Shown piece by piece: positions 27,576 to 37,048 of a DNA stretch of 64,000 nucleotides (position 1 is its first letter; the number at the start of each line of letters is the position of its first letter). The notes beneath the pieces were generated by a model, which saw nothing but the letters and a program-made list of their open reading frames with translations, ran no database searches and had not been told where the DNA came from. Made by a program: the position numbers and the translations under genes. This DNA comes from Microbulbifer sp. MI-G (GTDB lineage Bacteria > Pseudomonadota > Gammaproteobacteria > Pseudomonadales > Cellvibrionaceae): assembly GCF_030440425.1 (NCBI RefSeq), contig NZ_CP098023.1:1911501-1975500 (forward strand), read 5' to 3'.

Positions 27576-29249
27576 ATGACATCCGAGCGCAAGCCTGCTC
27601 ACTTTTTACAGAACCTTATCCGCAAAGACCTGGCAGAGGGGCGAGTAACCCAGGTGGCGACCCGCTTTCCGCCGGAACCGAATGGTTATCTGCATATTGG
27701 CCATGCCAAATCTATCTGTCTGAATTTCGGTTTGGCGCAGGAGTTTGGCGGCACCTGTAATTTACGTTTTGACGACACTAACCCTGCCAAGGAAGAGGAA
27801 GAGTATGTCGACGCCATCAAGCGCGATGTCTCCTGGCTGGGTTTTGAGTGGCACGGCAAGGCCAGGTACTCCTCAGACAATTTTGATCAACTGTACGAGT
27901 GGGCGCTGCACCTGATTAAAGAGGGCAAGGCCTACGTCTGCGACCTGTCCGCCGGGGAGGCCCGCGAGTATCGCGGTACCCTGATCGAGCCGGGTAAAAC
28001 CAGCCCCTACCGCGATCGCACCGTGGAGGAAAATCTGGCGTTATTTGAAAAGATGCGCAACGGTGAGATGGAAGAGGGGCAGTGTAGCCTGCGCGCCAAA
28101 ATCGATATGGCAGCGCCCAATATCAACCTGCGCGACCCGATCATTTATCGTATAAAGAAAATGGCCCACCACCAGACCGGTGACAAGTGGTGCATTTATC
28201 CCAGCTACGATTTTGCCCACGGCCAATGTGATGCGATTGAGGGCATCAGTCACTCTATCTGTACCCTGGAGTTTGAAGATCACAAGCCGCTATACGACTG
28301 GTTGATCGAGAATCTGCCGGTGCCTTCACGCCCGCGCCAGTATGAATTTGCACGCCTGCACCTCAACTACACGGTGGTATCCAAGCGCAAACTCAAGCAG
28401 CTGGTAGACGAAGGCCATGTAGACGGCTGGGATGATCCCCGTATGCCGACCCTGTCCGGTATGCGCCGTCGCGGCTTTACCCCAGCTTCAATCCGTAATT
28501 TCTGCGAGATGATCGGCGTAACCCGCTCCGACTCAGTCGTCGATGTGGGCATGCTGGAATACAGCATTCGCGACGATCTGGATAAAAATGCACCGCGCGC
28601 CATGTGTGTGATGGAGCCTTTGAAGGTCACCCTGAAAAATTACCCGGAAGGCCAGGAGGAATTACTGTCAGCACCGGGCCACCCGGTACGCGATGACCTG
28701 CCGGCCCGTGAGCTTCCGTTTGGGCGCACCCTCTATATCGAGAAAGACGACTTCCGCGAAGAGGCCAACAAGAAGTACAAGCGCCTGGTGTTGGGCAAAA
28801 AGGTACGTTTGCGCAACGCCTATGTGATCTTTGCCGAAGAAGTCGTGAAGAACGATGCCGGTGAAATTGTTGAGGTGATCTGCTCGGTTGATCTGGACAC
28901 CCTGGGTAAAGACCCGGCCGACGGCATTAAGCCAAAGGGCGTTATTCACTGGGTTTCTGCAGATAAGAATGTCGATTGCGAAGTGCGTCTCTACGATCGT
29001 CTGTTCAATGATGCGGCGCCGGATGCCGGCGGTAAGAATTTTCTCGACTGCGTAAACCCGGACAACCTGCAAATCCTAAAAGGCTGTAAGGCGGAAATCG
29101 GCCTGGCCAAGGCGGAGCCAGAGCAGGGCTACCAGTTTGAGCGCAAAGGCTACTTTTGTCGCGACAGCAATTATGGCTGCGCGGAAGCGCCGGTGTTTAA
29201 CCGCACCATTGGCCTGCGCGACAGCTGGGCGAAAGAACAAAGCAAGTAG
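27576..29249 (+). CDS. glnS: Glutaminyl-tRNA synthetase
   Basis: A 557-residue class I synthetase. The HIGH motif reads [15 protein letters not shown], and the KMSKS equivalent is [12 protein letters not shown] near residue 268, as in E. coli GlnS. The catalytic domain and the two C-terminal beta-barrel anticodon-binding domains are full length. An upstream TTG at 27552 is possible, but the ATG gives the standard N-terminus. cysS follows 91 bases downstream on the same strand. Confidence 0.97.
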   Translation: MTSERKPAHFLQNLIRKDLAEGRVTQVATRFPPEPNGYLHIGHAKSICLNFGLAQEFGGTCNLRFDDTNPAKEEEEYVDAIKRDVSWLGFEWHGKARYSSDNFDQLYEWALHLIKEGKAYVCDLSAGEAREYRGTLIEPGKTSPYRDRTVEENLALFEKMRNGEMEEGQCSLRAKIDMAAPNINLRDPIIYRIKKMAHHQTGDKWCIYPSYDFAHGQCDAIEGISHSICTLEFEDHKPLYDWLIENLPVPSRPRQYEFARLHLNYTVVSKRKLKQLVDEGHVDGWDDPRMPTLSGMRRRGFTPASIRNFCEMIGVTRSDSVVDVGMLEYSIRDDLDKNAPRAMCVMEPLKVTLKNYPEGQEELLSAPGHPVRDDLPARELPFGRTLYIEKDDFREEANKKYKRLVLGKKVRLRNAYVIFAEEVVKNDAGEIVEVICSVDLDTLGKDPADGIKPKGVIHWVSADKNVDCEVRLYDRLFNDAAPDAGGKNFLDCVNPDNLQILKGCKAEIGLAKAEPEQGYQFERKGYFCRDSNYGCAEAPVFNRTIGLRDSWAKEQSK

Positions 29250-29340
29250 TAGCAAAACCAGTAACTGTCTAAACGGCAGTTTCGTTGGGTGGGTCAGTGA
29301 GCGGCCCGCCCCAGGCAGCAAAAAGAATTCGAGAGAAAAG

Positions 29341-30717
29341 ATGTCTCTACAGGTCTACAACACGTTTTCCGGGAAGAAAGAACCCTTCGTGCCACTGATG
29401 CAAGATCAGGTGCGCATGTATGTGTGTGGCCCCACCGTGTACAACCGTGTACACATTGGCAACGCCCGCCCGGTAGTGGTGTTCGACACCCTGTACCGGG
29501 TATTGAAAAGAAACTTCAGCGATGTGATCTACGCGCGCAATATCACCGATATTGACGATAAAATCATGAAGACCGCGCGGGATAACGGCGAGGAAATCGG
29601 CGTGCTGTCGGCGCGCTATGCCCAGGCCTACTATGAGGATATGGCCGCGCTCAATAACCTGGAACCGGATATCGTCCCCTACGCCACCCAGCACCTGCCG
29701 GAAATGATTGCCATGATCGAAAGCCTGCTGGAGAAAGGCCATGCCTACGCCGCCGAGGGTCATGTGCTGTTCGCAGTGGCGTCCATGCAGGAATACGGCC
29801 AGCTGTCCAAGCGCTCCCTCGACGATATGCTGGCCGGTGCGCGTGTGGAAGTGGCACCTTACAAAAAATACGCCGGGGACTTCGTACTGTGGAAGCCGTC
29901 CGCTGATGACGAGCCCGGCTGGGACAGCCCCTGGGGGCGTGGTCGCCCGGGTTGGCACCTGGAGTGCTCGGCCATGATCAAGAAGCATCTGGGTGACACC
30001 ATTGATATTCACGGCGGAGGTCGCGACCTGACCTTCCCTCACCACGAGAATGAGAGGGCCCAGAGCTGCTGTGCCAATGGTGTCGACTTTGTGCGTTACT
30101 GGATGCACAACGGCTACGTCAATATCGACGGCGAGAAAATGTCCAAGTCTTTGGGCAACTTCCGCATGGTCAAAGATCTGCTTGAGTTGTACCCCGGTGA
30201 GGTTCTGCGTTTTGCGCTGCTGTCCGCGCATTATCGCTCTGAACTGAACTTCAGTGGAGACTTACTTGATCAAGCCTGGCGAACCTTGGACACCCTCTAC
30301 GGTGCCCTGCGTGAAACCGAAGCCGTTGAGGCTGAAGCTGCAGATTTGGGTGGCAGCACCTTTATCAAAGCGCTGGAAGATGATCTGAATACGCCCATTG
30401 CTATCAGTGAACTGCATCAGATCGCCCGTGACCTGAACAAGGCTGAAGATGCTGACAAAGCGCGCTTAAAAGGTTTACTGCTGGCTGCCGGTGAAATGCT
30501 CGGTATTTTGCAGCAGGACCCGGAAGCCTGGTTCAAGCAGGCCCGTGGTGGAGAGGAGTCTATTTCTGCTGAGGAAATTGAAGCGCTGATTGAAGAGCGT
30601 GTACAGAACAAGAAAAATCGAGACTTTGCCCGCGCCGATGAGATTCGAGAGGAGTTAAAATCCAAAGGTGTGGTACTTGAGGATAGCCGCGAGGGCACCA
30701 AGTGGCGCCGAGAGTAA
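29341..30717 (+). CDS. cysS: Cysteinyl-tRNA synthetase
   Basis: A 458-residue class I synthetase. The N-terminal [15 protein letters not shown] holds the first zinc-ligand cysteine and the HIGH-equivalent HIGN; further zinc ligands are in HLECSAM and HHENERAQS; the KMSKS loop is [11 protein letters not shown]. The C-terminal anticodon domain ends in EGTKWRRE, as in other CysRS. The open frame extends into glnS, but the ATG at 29341 preceded by GAGAGAAAAG is the normal start. Confidence 0.97.
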   Translation: MSLQVYNTFSGKKEPFVPLMQDQVRMYVCGPTVYNRVHIGNARPVVVFDTLYRVLKRNFSDVIYARNITDIDDKIMKTARDNGEEIGVLSARYAQAYYEDMAALNNLEPDIVPYATQHLPEMIAMIESLLEKGHAYAAEGHVLFAVASMQEYGQLSKRSLDDMLAGARVEVAPYKKYAGDFVLWKPSADDEPGWDSPWGRGRPGWHLECSAMIKKHLGDTIDIHGGGRDLTFPHHENERAQSCCANGVDFVRYWMHNGYVNIDGEKMSKSLGNFRMVKDLLELYPGEVLRFALLSAHYRSELNFSGDLLDQAWRTLDTLYGALRETEAVEAEAADLGGSTFIKALEDDLNTPIAISELHQIARDLNKAEDADKARLKGLLLAAGEMLGILQQDPEAWFKQARGGEESISAEEIEALIEERVQNKKNRDFARADEIREELKSKGVVLEDSREGTKWRRE

Positions 30718-30813
30718 ATTACTCCTGGTCTCACCTTTAGTGCCTGCCCTTTGCTAACAGGTTACTTGTTGGTGAAGGGTATAAAACCTGTATTTGATTT
30801 GTAGAAACTTGCC

Positions 30814-31002
30814 ATGAAAAATGTAATTGTCCTGCTGAGCGTTGTTGCTGCCGTTTTTGTTCTCTCCGCTTGTGAACCCAAGCGCGGCTCCGATGCCTGG
30901 TGTGAAAAGATGGATAAAGTGCCCAAGGGTCAATGGACTCTGGATGATGGACGTGACTACACCAAGTACTGTGTCTTCAACCAAAAGCCGGAAGAGGAAT
31001 AA
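30814..31002 (+). CDS. DUF3012 small lipoprotein
   Basis: A 62-residue lipoprotein. The signal peptide ends in VLSAC with C20 as lipid-attachment residue, followed by EPKRG. The mature part has DAWCEKM, PKGQWTLDDGRDYTKYC, matching the DUF3012 family, with two cysteines that could pair in the periplasm. Function is unknown. The gene is 96 bases after cysS and its stop is only 15 bases before the jetA start, with no room for a promoter, so the Wadjet operon is likely transcribed through it. Confidence 0.85.
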   Translation: MKNVIVLLSVVAAVFVLSACEPKRGSDAWCEKMDKVPKGQWTLDDGRDYTKYCVFNQKPEEE

Positions 31003-31017
31003 GCGGGCCTATAGTCG

Positions 31018-32445
31018 TTGTTCTTCGTCGATTGCTACCAGCACTTTTTCCGCCCGCTGACCGGTAAATACCGTGAGCAGGTGGTCGAGTGCTTGCGTCT
31101 TTTGTATGAGCGTCTGTACACCGCCAAGGCTGACTACGGTGAGTCTCTGCTACGCGAACAGATCCTGGAAATTTTTGCCGAGGCCCTGACCCGCGCGCCC
31201 CAACTCGATAGCGAGGACGGCGTGCAGGACACCGAGGGCCGCTTCCGCAACCTGCGCGATCAGGCCGTCTGGGTGCTGAACAGCCTGGTGGAATTCAGTT
31301 GGCTGGAGAAGCAGGTAGACAGCGCCACCCTCACCGCCACCTATCCGTTTAGCCGCCGGGGCCGCCTTTTTACTCAGCCGCTGGTTGAAGTGAACGGCAC
31401 TCGCGTGCGCACCCGCCACCGCAACACCCGCAACACCTTAAATGCCCTGGAAGCCTTTGCCAGCCGAGGTGAAATCCACGACTTGATCGATGCCTGGGAG
31501 TACTCCGAGCGTATCGTGGCGGATTTCACCGATATGATCGCCGAGCTGGAAGAGCGCAAGCGGGAAATGGTGCGGGAGGTGGAAGCCCAGTTGCTGGTGC
31601 AGCAGGCCACCGATGAATTTTTCTCCTTTATGGAGAGCCGCTTCCAACCGGACCTGGCTATCCGCCTGTCTGCGGACAGTGTGGAAAAACACCGCGATGC
31701 CATCAACCGGGTGATTGACTGCATTCGCCGCAAGGAGGATGTGCGGAAAGCGCAGTGGGAGAAGCGCCTGCGCCAGCTGCTGCCGGAGTTGTTGCAACCG
31801 GGTCAATCCCTGTTGTGGCTGATGCTCGATACCATCGAAGACCGCATGCGCCGCGCCTGCGAGGTAAAACTGCCCGCATTGCGCCGTGCGCTACAGGGCT
31901 TTACCAAGCGCGCGGATATTATTATCCGCCAGCTCAGTTACCTGCACAGCCAGGCCGAGGGCGAGTTTGCCGATTTGTGCCAGCGTCTCGGTGAAAGCCA
32001 GCAAAAAACACAAATTCTCGAGCAGCTGGGCGAACAGCTGGGCGGTTTCCAGCTGCGCCTGTTTGACCCCAAACAAACCCAGCTGTGGCAGCGCAATCGC
32101 CGCCAGCCGGTGAATACCCGGGTCGAAGATGAAACCCCCATCGGTGAAGAGAACCGCCGCGAGATCAAGCTGCAGCAACTGCTCGACCAGGCGTTTAACT
32201 TCAACAACAGCAACCTGCGCGATTATCTGCACGATGCCCTCGGCACCGGCCGCCAGATCAACAGCCGCAACCTGCCATTGCGCGATGCACGGGATCTGCT
32301 CGCTATGAGCCATGTGATCGAAGCGGCGGCGGTGAACCAGAGCGGCTACGCCGACTTGCAGGTGAAATTTACCGGTGAAATCGCCAGCAATGACTATTTC
32401 ACCGAATTTGACGAATATATCCTGGAGCTGAAAAACAGTGATTGA
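31018..32445 (+). CDS. jetA: Wadjet protein JetA (kleisin-like subunit)
   Basis: A 475-residue protein matching JetA of Wadjet plasmid-defence systems, probably the DUF5716/type II form. The N-terminus has QHFFRPLTGKYREQVVECLRL and LNSLVEFSWLEKQVD (winged-helix region binding the SMC), the middle is a long helical segment (AELEERKREMVREVEAQLL), and the C-terminus reads as a second winged-helix domain. By family knowledge it is the MukF-like kleisin that bridges the JetC heads. The start is TTG at 31018; an in-frame TAG six bases upstream excludes a longer protein, and no strong Shine-Dalgarno sequence is seen. It overlaps jetB by eight bases. Confidence 0.88.
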   Translation: MFFVDCYQHFFRPLTGKYREQVVECLRLLYERLYTAKADYGESLLREQILEIFAEALTRAPQLDSEDGVQDTEGRFRNLRDQAVWVLNSLVEFSWLEKQVDSATLTATYPFSRRGRLFTQPLVEVNGTRVRTRHRNTRNTLNALEAFASRGEIHDLIDAWEYSERIVADFTDMIAELEERKREMVREVEAQLLVQQATDEFFSFMESRFQPDLAIRLSADSVEKHRDAINRVIDCIRRKEDVRKAQWEKRLRQLLPELLQPGQSLLWLMLDTIEDRMRRACEVKLPALRRALQGFTKRADIIIRQLSYLHSQAEGEFADLCQRLGESQQKTQILEQLGEQLGGFQLRLFDPKQTQLWQRNRRQPVNTRVEDETPIGEENRREIKLQQLLDQAFNFNNSNLRDYLHDALGTGRQINSRNLPLRDARDLLAMSHVIEAAAVNQSGYADLQVKFTGEIASNDYFTEFDEYILELKNSD

Positions 32446-33202
32446 ACAGGCTTTGGAAGAGGCCCTGGCGCAGTGTCGCCTGAACCGCAGCGAATTTTCC
32501 GAGCTGCTGGTGCGCCTGTTGGATTACGGCGTTATCTGCCGGGATGAAAGCGTTATCGAAACCACCCTTTACGATCGCTTCCAACGCTGCGAGCAGCTGT
32601 TGCGCGAGTGGTTGGCCCCGCTGGGGTTGCGTTTGCAGCACGACAGCCGTTTCCAGTTTATCCGTGTGTATCCGCCCGGCGCCGAAGTGCCGGGGTTGCC
32701 GGATCAGGAAGAGCCGCACCACGGCGGCTTCCGCGCCCGCCTCAGCCAGCAGGAAGTGGCCGCGATTCTCGCCCTGCGCGTGGAATACGATAAAGCGCTG
32801 CGGGAAGGGCAGGTGGATGAAAGTGGTTGCGCCGCCCTGTCGCTGGAAGCCCTGGAACTGGGCATACGCAACCTGCTGAAAATGTCCCTGCCGGATAAAC
32901 ACGCCGAGCGTAAAAACCTGCTGAAGAAATTGCGCCAGCTGCGTCTGGTGCAGTTCAGCAGCGAAGAAGTGGAGACCAGTGCGGAAGTCTGGCTGCGCGT
33001 GCGCCCGACCATTGCCCACTTTGTCAGCGAGTCGGTATTGCGCCAGCTGATCGACAGCGAAGTCCCGCCTGCGGTGGAGAGCGGGGCCACTCAAACTGAT
33101 GAAATTGATGAGGTTGAAGAGGTGGAACAAGAGCAAGCGCTCGAACACATCACTCCAGAAGTCGAAGATCACAGCCTGTTTGAGAGTGAAGCCGCTTCCT
33201 AG
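32438..33202 (+). CDS. jetB: Wadjet protein JetB (DUF4194, KITE-like subunit)
   Basis: A 254-residue DUF4194 protein, the MukE/KITE-like partner of JetA and JetC. Visible: LSQQEVAAILALRVEYDKALREG, NLLKKLRQLRLVQF and SAEVWLRVRPTIAHFV, forming tandem winged-helix domains that bind the kleisin. The last 40 residues are strongly acidic. The start is GTG at 32438, inside the end of jetA, so translation is coupled. Unusually, it is separated from jetC by 156 bases with inverted repeats. Confidence 0.88.
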   Translation: MIEQALEEALAQCRLNRSEFSELLVRLLDYGVICRDESVIETTLYDRFQRCEQLLREWLAPLGLRLQHDSRFQFIRVYPPGAEVPGLPDQEEPHHGGFRARLSQQEVAAILALRVEYDKALREGQVDESGCAALSLEALELGIRNLLKMSLPDKHAERKNLLKKLRQLRLVQFSSEEVETSAEVWLRVRPTIAHFVSESVLRQLIDSEVPPAVESGATQTDEIDEVEEVEQEQALEHITPEVEDHSLFESEAAS

Positions 33203-33214
33203 TTGAAAATAGAG

Positions 33215-33282
33215 GCCGCACTAGCGGCTATAAAAAATCGAAAAACATTCGACCGCCCGGGCCTGCGTAAATCGCGCCCGGG
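33215..33282 (+). repeat. Inverted repeats in the jetB-jetC gap
   Basis: A perfect GCCGC-ACTA-GCGGC hairpin (33215-33228) is followed by CCCGGGC (33256-33262) and GCCCGGG (33276-33282), a 7-bp inverted repeat with a 13-base loop. Neither has a T-run immediately after it. They could attenuate jetC expression or stabilise the upstream mRNA. Confidence 0.6.
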
Positions 33283-33358
33283 AGCCTCGGAGAAGGGTGT
33301 CGGCTTCCCGCCTGTAAAAAGCCCCTGATTTTGAAAAGACCGTTTTTTTGAAAAAACT

Positions 33359-36300
33359 ATGTTCCTAAAAAAACTGATCCTGATTAACTGGGGCAATATC
33401 CCGCAGTTGGAATATGATTTCGGCCCGATCAACCTGTTTTCCGGTGGCAACGGTTCCGGTAAAACCACGGCGGCCGATGCTATCCAGGCACTGATGACCG
33501 CCGCCCACGATACCCTGTTTACCTTTAACCCGGGGCAGGATGAAACCACCCAGCGCGGGCGCGGTGGCAAGCAGGTGCGGACGCTAGCTTCCTATGTGCT
33601 GGGTTGTGACGACGGTAGCTATGCCCGTGTAGAGCCCACCGACTGTTACATCGCCGGTATTTTCCATCCCACCAGTGGTGAAGACGATGCTGCATCTTTT
33701 ACCGCAGTGATGGGGATTCGCGCCCACCTGGATAACAGCAGCAAGCCCGCCCAGGCCCGCCAAAGTGATTTGCGCTTTTTCGTATTCCCCGGCGAGCAGT
33801 TGGTGATGGGGGATTTTGTCCGGGATTACACCGATGGTAAACACCTGCTGCCGCTGGATAAATTCAATCAGGTCCTGAGCAAGCAGTTCGAGAAAGTTGA
33901 GCAGTACGACAAGAAAAAGGCCTACTTGCGCCGCCTTTACGGCGCCCTGCGCGGACGCCGCGATGCGGTCTCCGATCGGGAGGCCATGCACGCCGCGCGC
34001 ACCTTTGCCAACTTTATGGCCTACAAGCCGGTAAAAAGCATCAACGATTTTGTCGCCCAGGAAGTGTTGGAAAAACGCGATCTGGGTGATGCTATCCGCT
34101 CCGTCTCCGAGCTGATGAAAACCATTCACAGCATGGAGCAGGAAGCCCGCCAGATTGTGGAGCGAGTCAGTTCCCTGCAGGCCATCGCCCAGTCGGTAGA
34201 ACTCTACCGAGAGCAGTGGTTGCAGTTGCGGGTACAGGAATATTTGTGCGCGCGCCACCGCCAGCAGCGGGTGCAAAAGAGTTACTTAAGCGGCAAGAAC
34301 GACCAGAAAAAGCTGCGCAGGGATCTGGACAACAATGAGCGCGAAGTGCGCGTTGCTTCCGAGCGCGTCGAGCAGCTCAATGGCCAGCTGGTAGAGCTTC
34401 AGGCCCAGCGCCTGGGTATCGATGCGCTGCGCAATAAGGACGAACTGGAACAGCGCATTAACAATGCCCTGAGCCTGCTGTCCCAGCAGCACACCCCCAT
34501 GTCTGCTGAAGAGGCCCGCTGGCGCGAGAACCGCGAGGCCGCCGAAGAATTATTAAACCTGCTCAACTCCACCTCCGCCGAGCTGGAAATCCCTGCCTTC
34601 TCCGATAAAGCACTGGTGCAGGCGATCAAGCAGGTGGCCCGCGAGGAAGACCTGCCGGATCTGCACAAGCTGTTGGGCAAGGACTGGATTGACCTGGCCG
34701 CATTGGAGCCACTGCGCGAGCGCGCCGCCAGCAGTGAGGCCCTACAGAACCGCCTCTTCGACCTGCTGGATAGCAGTGGTAAAGCCGGCGCCAGTGATGA
34801 AGTTTCCCCCAAAGAGCAGATTGCCCAGCAGGCTTCCCGCTGGGAGCAAAAAGTGCAGCAACTGCAAAAGCAGCTGCGTACCCAGGAAAGCCGTATTCAG
34901 CACCTTCAGGCCAACCGCGTGCGCTACCCCCAATCGGTGGAAGTGGCCCTGGCCGCAATTCGCGAACAGTGCCCGGAGGCAGAGCCCCGCGTCCTGTGTG
35001 ATTATGTGGAAGTGCTGGATGAGCGCTGGCAGATGGCGATTGAAGGCTATCTGGGCGGCGCGCGCTTCTCGATTATCGTGGAGCCGGAGCACGAGGCCCG
35101 CGCGATTCGTATCGTGCGCAGCCTGCCCGGGCGCAACAATCGCGCCCGGGTGATCCAGGGGGACAAAGCCCGCCGCGATGCGGAGCGTCTGGATACGCCG
35201 TCGGGCTCCATTATCGAACTGATGGAGTTCACCCATAAAACTGCCGAGCACTATTTGCGCGCCTCTTACGGTGCCGTGGTACAGGTAGAGGATGAGCACG
35301 AGCTGCGCGGCACCCGCCGGGGCCTGACCGCCGACGGTATGGCCAGTGGCAACTACAGCATGTGGCGCTGCGATATGGATGATGCCGAGCTGGTCTTCGG
35401 CCAGGGCGCCCGCACTCGCGCATTGGCGGCGCAGCAGCGCGCTATGGAGCAATTGCTGGAAGAGGCCGCCCACGTCAACGAGCGCCACCAGCTCTACCGC
35501 CGCGTCACCAATGCGGTGCGCGGACTGGCGAATATCAAGCTGCTGTCCATTGTGGATTCCGCCCTGGCGGCCCAGCGCGAATGGCGCAGCGCCGAGCGCG
35601 CCCTGGAAAACCTGGACCTGAAGGACTTCGAGCAGTTCGAGCAGCAGGTCGATGAACTCAAGGCCCAGCTCAAAGGCCAGCAGAATCAGTTGTCCGATCT
35701 CCAGCGCAAGACCGGCTCCCTGGAAACGAAATTAAAGAGCAACGAGAAGCTCTTGCACGCCCTGTCTGGTGAGCTGGAATCCCTGGATGATGCCGCCAGT
35801 GACAGCGAGGAGATGGTAAGGCGTATTACCGCCATCGATCCCACTTTCGATGCCGAGCAGGTGCTCATTGCTGCCGACGAGCAGGTAGAGCGCGCCGCCG
35901 ACAACTTCGACTTCTCTACGGATATCGAAAGTTGGCAGGGACAGCTGGAGAAATACAGTCGCCAGTTGGATCGCGCGGTGATGGAGTACAACGCCACCTG
36001 TGCCAGCGTCGATACCCTGGTGTTTGAGCCGGACTTGAGCGGCGGCCACAAAGATGGCTTGTTCAAGCTGATCAGCGGTCTCGGCGATCAGGTAGAGACC
36101 CTGCGCAACCGCCTCAAGAACAACCTGCTGGTGGAGCGCCACGATCAGCTGCTGGGGTTGAAAAAATCCTTTAACACCACTTTTGTAACCCATTTGTGCC
36201 ACGCTATTTACCAGTCCATTAACGATGGTAAGCGCGTGTTGGATGATCTGAACAAAGAGCTAGAGCACCACCGTTTTGGCGCCGACCGCGAGCGTTTCCG

Positions 36301-37006
36301 TTTCGACTACCAGTGGGTGGCGGAATTCAAGGAATATTGGAGCTTCTTTAAGGCGGTAATCGAACTGCCGAATCTGGGTGAAGAGCAGAGCCTGTTCGAC
36401 ACGGACTTGGCACCCAAGCACCGCAAGGTGCGGGACCGCCTGTTGAGTATGCTGCTGAGTGAGGACGAGCAGGTAGCGCGGCGCGAATTGGATCGCATCA
36501 GCGACTACCGCAACTACCGCAGCTATGAGATTTACAAGGAACCGGAAGGCAAGGAGCCGATTGCGCTTAGCCAGTACGGTACCGGTTCCGGCGGTCAACT
36601 GGAAACACCGGCCTATATTATCCGCTCCGCAGCGGTCACTTCGGCCTTCCGCTTTGGTGAAAGTGGCAGCCATTTGCAGATGGTGCTGGTGGATGAGGCC
36701 TTCTCCAAAATGGATGAGTCCCGCTCCAAGGAAGTGGTCCGTTACCTGACCGAAACCCTGGGCTTACAGCTACTGTTTATTATGCCCAGCAGTAAGTCCG
36801 GACCTTTTATGGATCTGATTTCCAACCAGTTTGTATTCAGCAAATGCCCAAGTGCCAACCCCATCGGGCAGCTGAATACCCGGGTTTATGTCGATCGCAA
36901 GGTGTGCAACCAGGAGCGTATCGCCGAGCTCTGGGCCAATCACCGCCGCACGATCCGCCAACAGGCATCGCTGGACTTTATGGACCTGGTAGAAGTAGAG
37001 GGATAG
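33359..37006 (+). CDS. jetC: Wadjet protein JetC (SMC/MukB-like ATPase)
   Basis: A 1215-residue SMC-family ATPase. Walker A is SGGNGSGKTT (G30-T37); long coiled coils run from about residues 290-560 and 700-1000, separated by a globular hinge region near 560-700 (LCDYVEVLDERWQMAIEGYL); the ABC signature is GTGSGGQLETP near residue 1080; Walker B is MVLVDEAFSKMD near 1110. With JetA and JetB it forms a condensin-like, DNA-extruding complex that recognises small circular DNA. The ATG at 33359 has no clear Shine-Dalgarno sequence. It ends 42 bases before jetD. Confidence 0.93.
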   Translation: MFLKKLILINWGNIPQLEYDFGPINLFSGGNGSGKTTAADAIQALMTAAHDTLFTFNPGQDETTQRGRGGKQVRTLASYVLGCDDGSYARVEPTDCYIAGIFHPTSGEDDAASFTAVMGIRAHLDNSSKPAQARQSDLRFFVFPGEQLVMGDFVRDYTDGKHLLPLDKFNQVLSKQFEKVEQYDKKKAYLRRLYGALRGRRDAVSDREAMHAARTFANFMAYKPVKSINDFVAQEVLEKRDLGDAIRSVSELMKTIHSMEQEARQIVERVSSLQAIAQSVELYREQWLQLRVQEYLCARHRQQRVQKSYLSGKNDQKKLRRDLDNNEREVRVASERVEQLNGQLVELQAQRLGIDALRNKDELEQRINNALSLLSQQHTPMSAEEARWRENREAAEELLNLLNSTSAELEIPAFSDKALVQAIKQVAREEDLPDLHKLLGKDWIDLAALEPLRERAASSEALQNRLFDLLDSSGKAGASDEVSPKEQIAQQASRWEQKVQQLQKQLRTQESRIQHLQANRVRYPQSVEVALAAIREQCPEAEPRVLCDYVEVLDERWQMAIEGYLGGARFSIIVEPEHEARAIRIVRSLPGRNNRARVIQGDKARRDAERLDTPSGSIIELMEFTHKTAEHYLRASYGAVVQVEDEHELRGTRRGLTADGMASGNYSMWRCDMDDAELVFGQGARTRALAAQQRAMEQLLEEAAHVNERHQLYRRVTNAVRGLANIKLLSIVDSALAAQREWRSAERALENLDLKDFEQFEQQVDELKAQLKGQQNQLSDLQRKTGSLETKLKSNEKLLHALSGELESLDDAASDSEEMVRRITAIDPTFDAEQVLIAADEQVERAADNFDFSTDIESWQGQLEKYSRQLDRAVMEYNATCASVDTLVFEPDLSGGHKDGLFKLISGLGDQVETLRNRLKNNLLVERHDQLLGLKKSFNTTFVTHLCHAIYQSINDGKRVLDDLNKELEHHRFGADRERFRFDYQWVAEFKEYWSFFKAVIELPNLGEEQSLFDTDLAPKHRKVRDRLLSMLLSEDEQVARRELDRISDYRNYRSYEIYKEPEGKEPIALSQYGTGSGGQLETPAYIIRSAAVTSAFRFGESGSHLQMVLVDEAFSKMDESRSKEVVRYLTETLGLQLLFIMPSSKSGPFMDLISNQFVFSKCPSANPIGQLNTRVYVDRKVCNQERIAELWANHRRTIRQQASLDFMDLVEVEG

Positions 37007-37048
37007 GTATTTTCGGGGGAAACACCCCCATTGGCAGGGAGGCAACCG

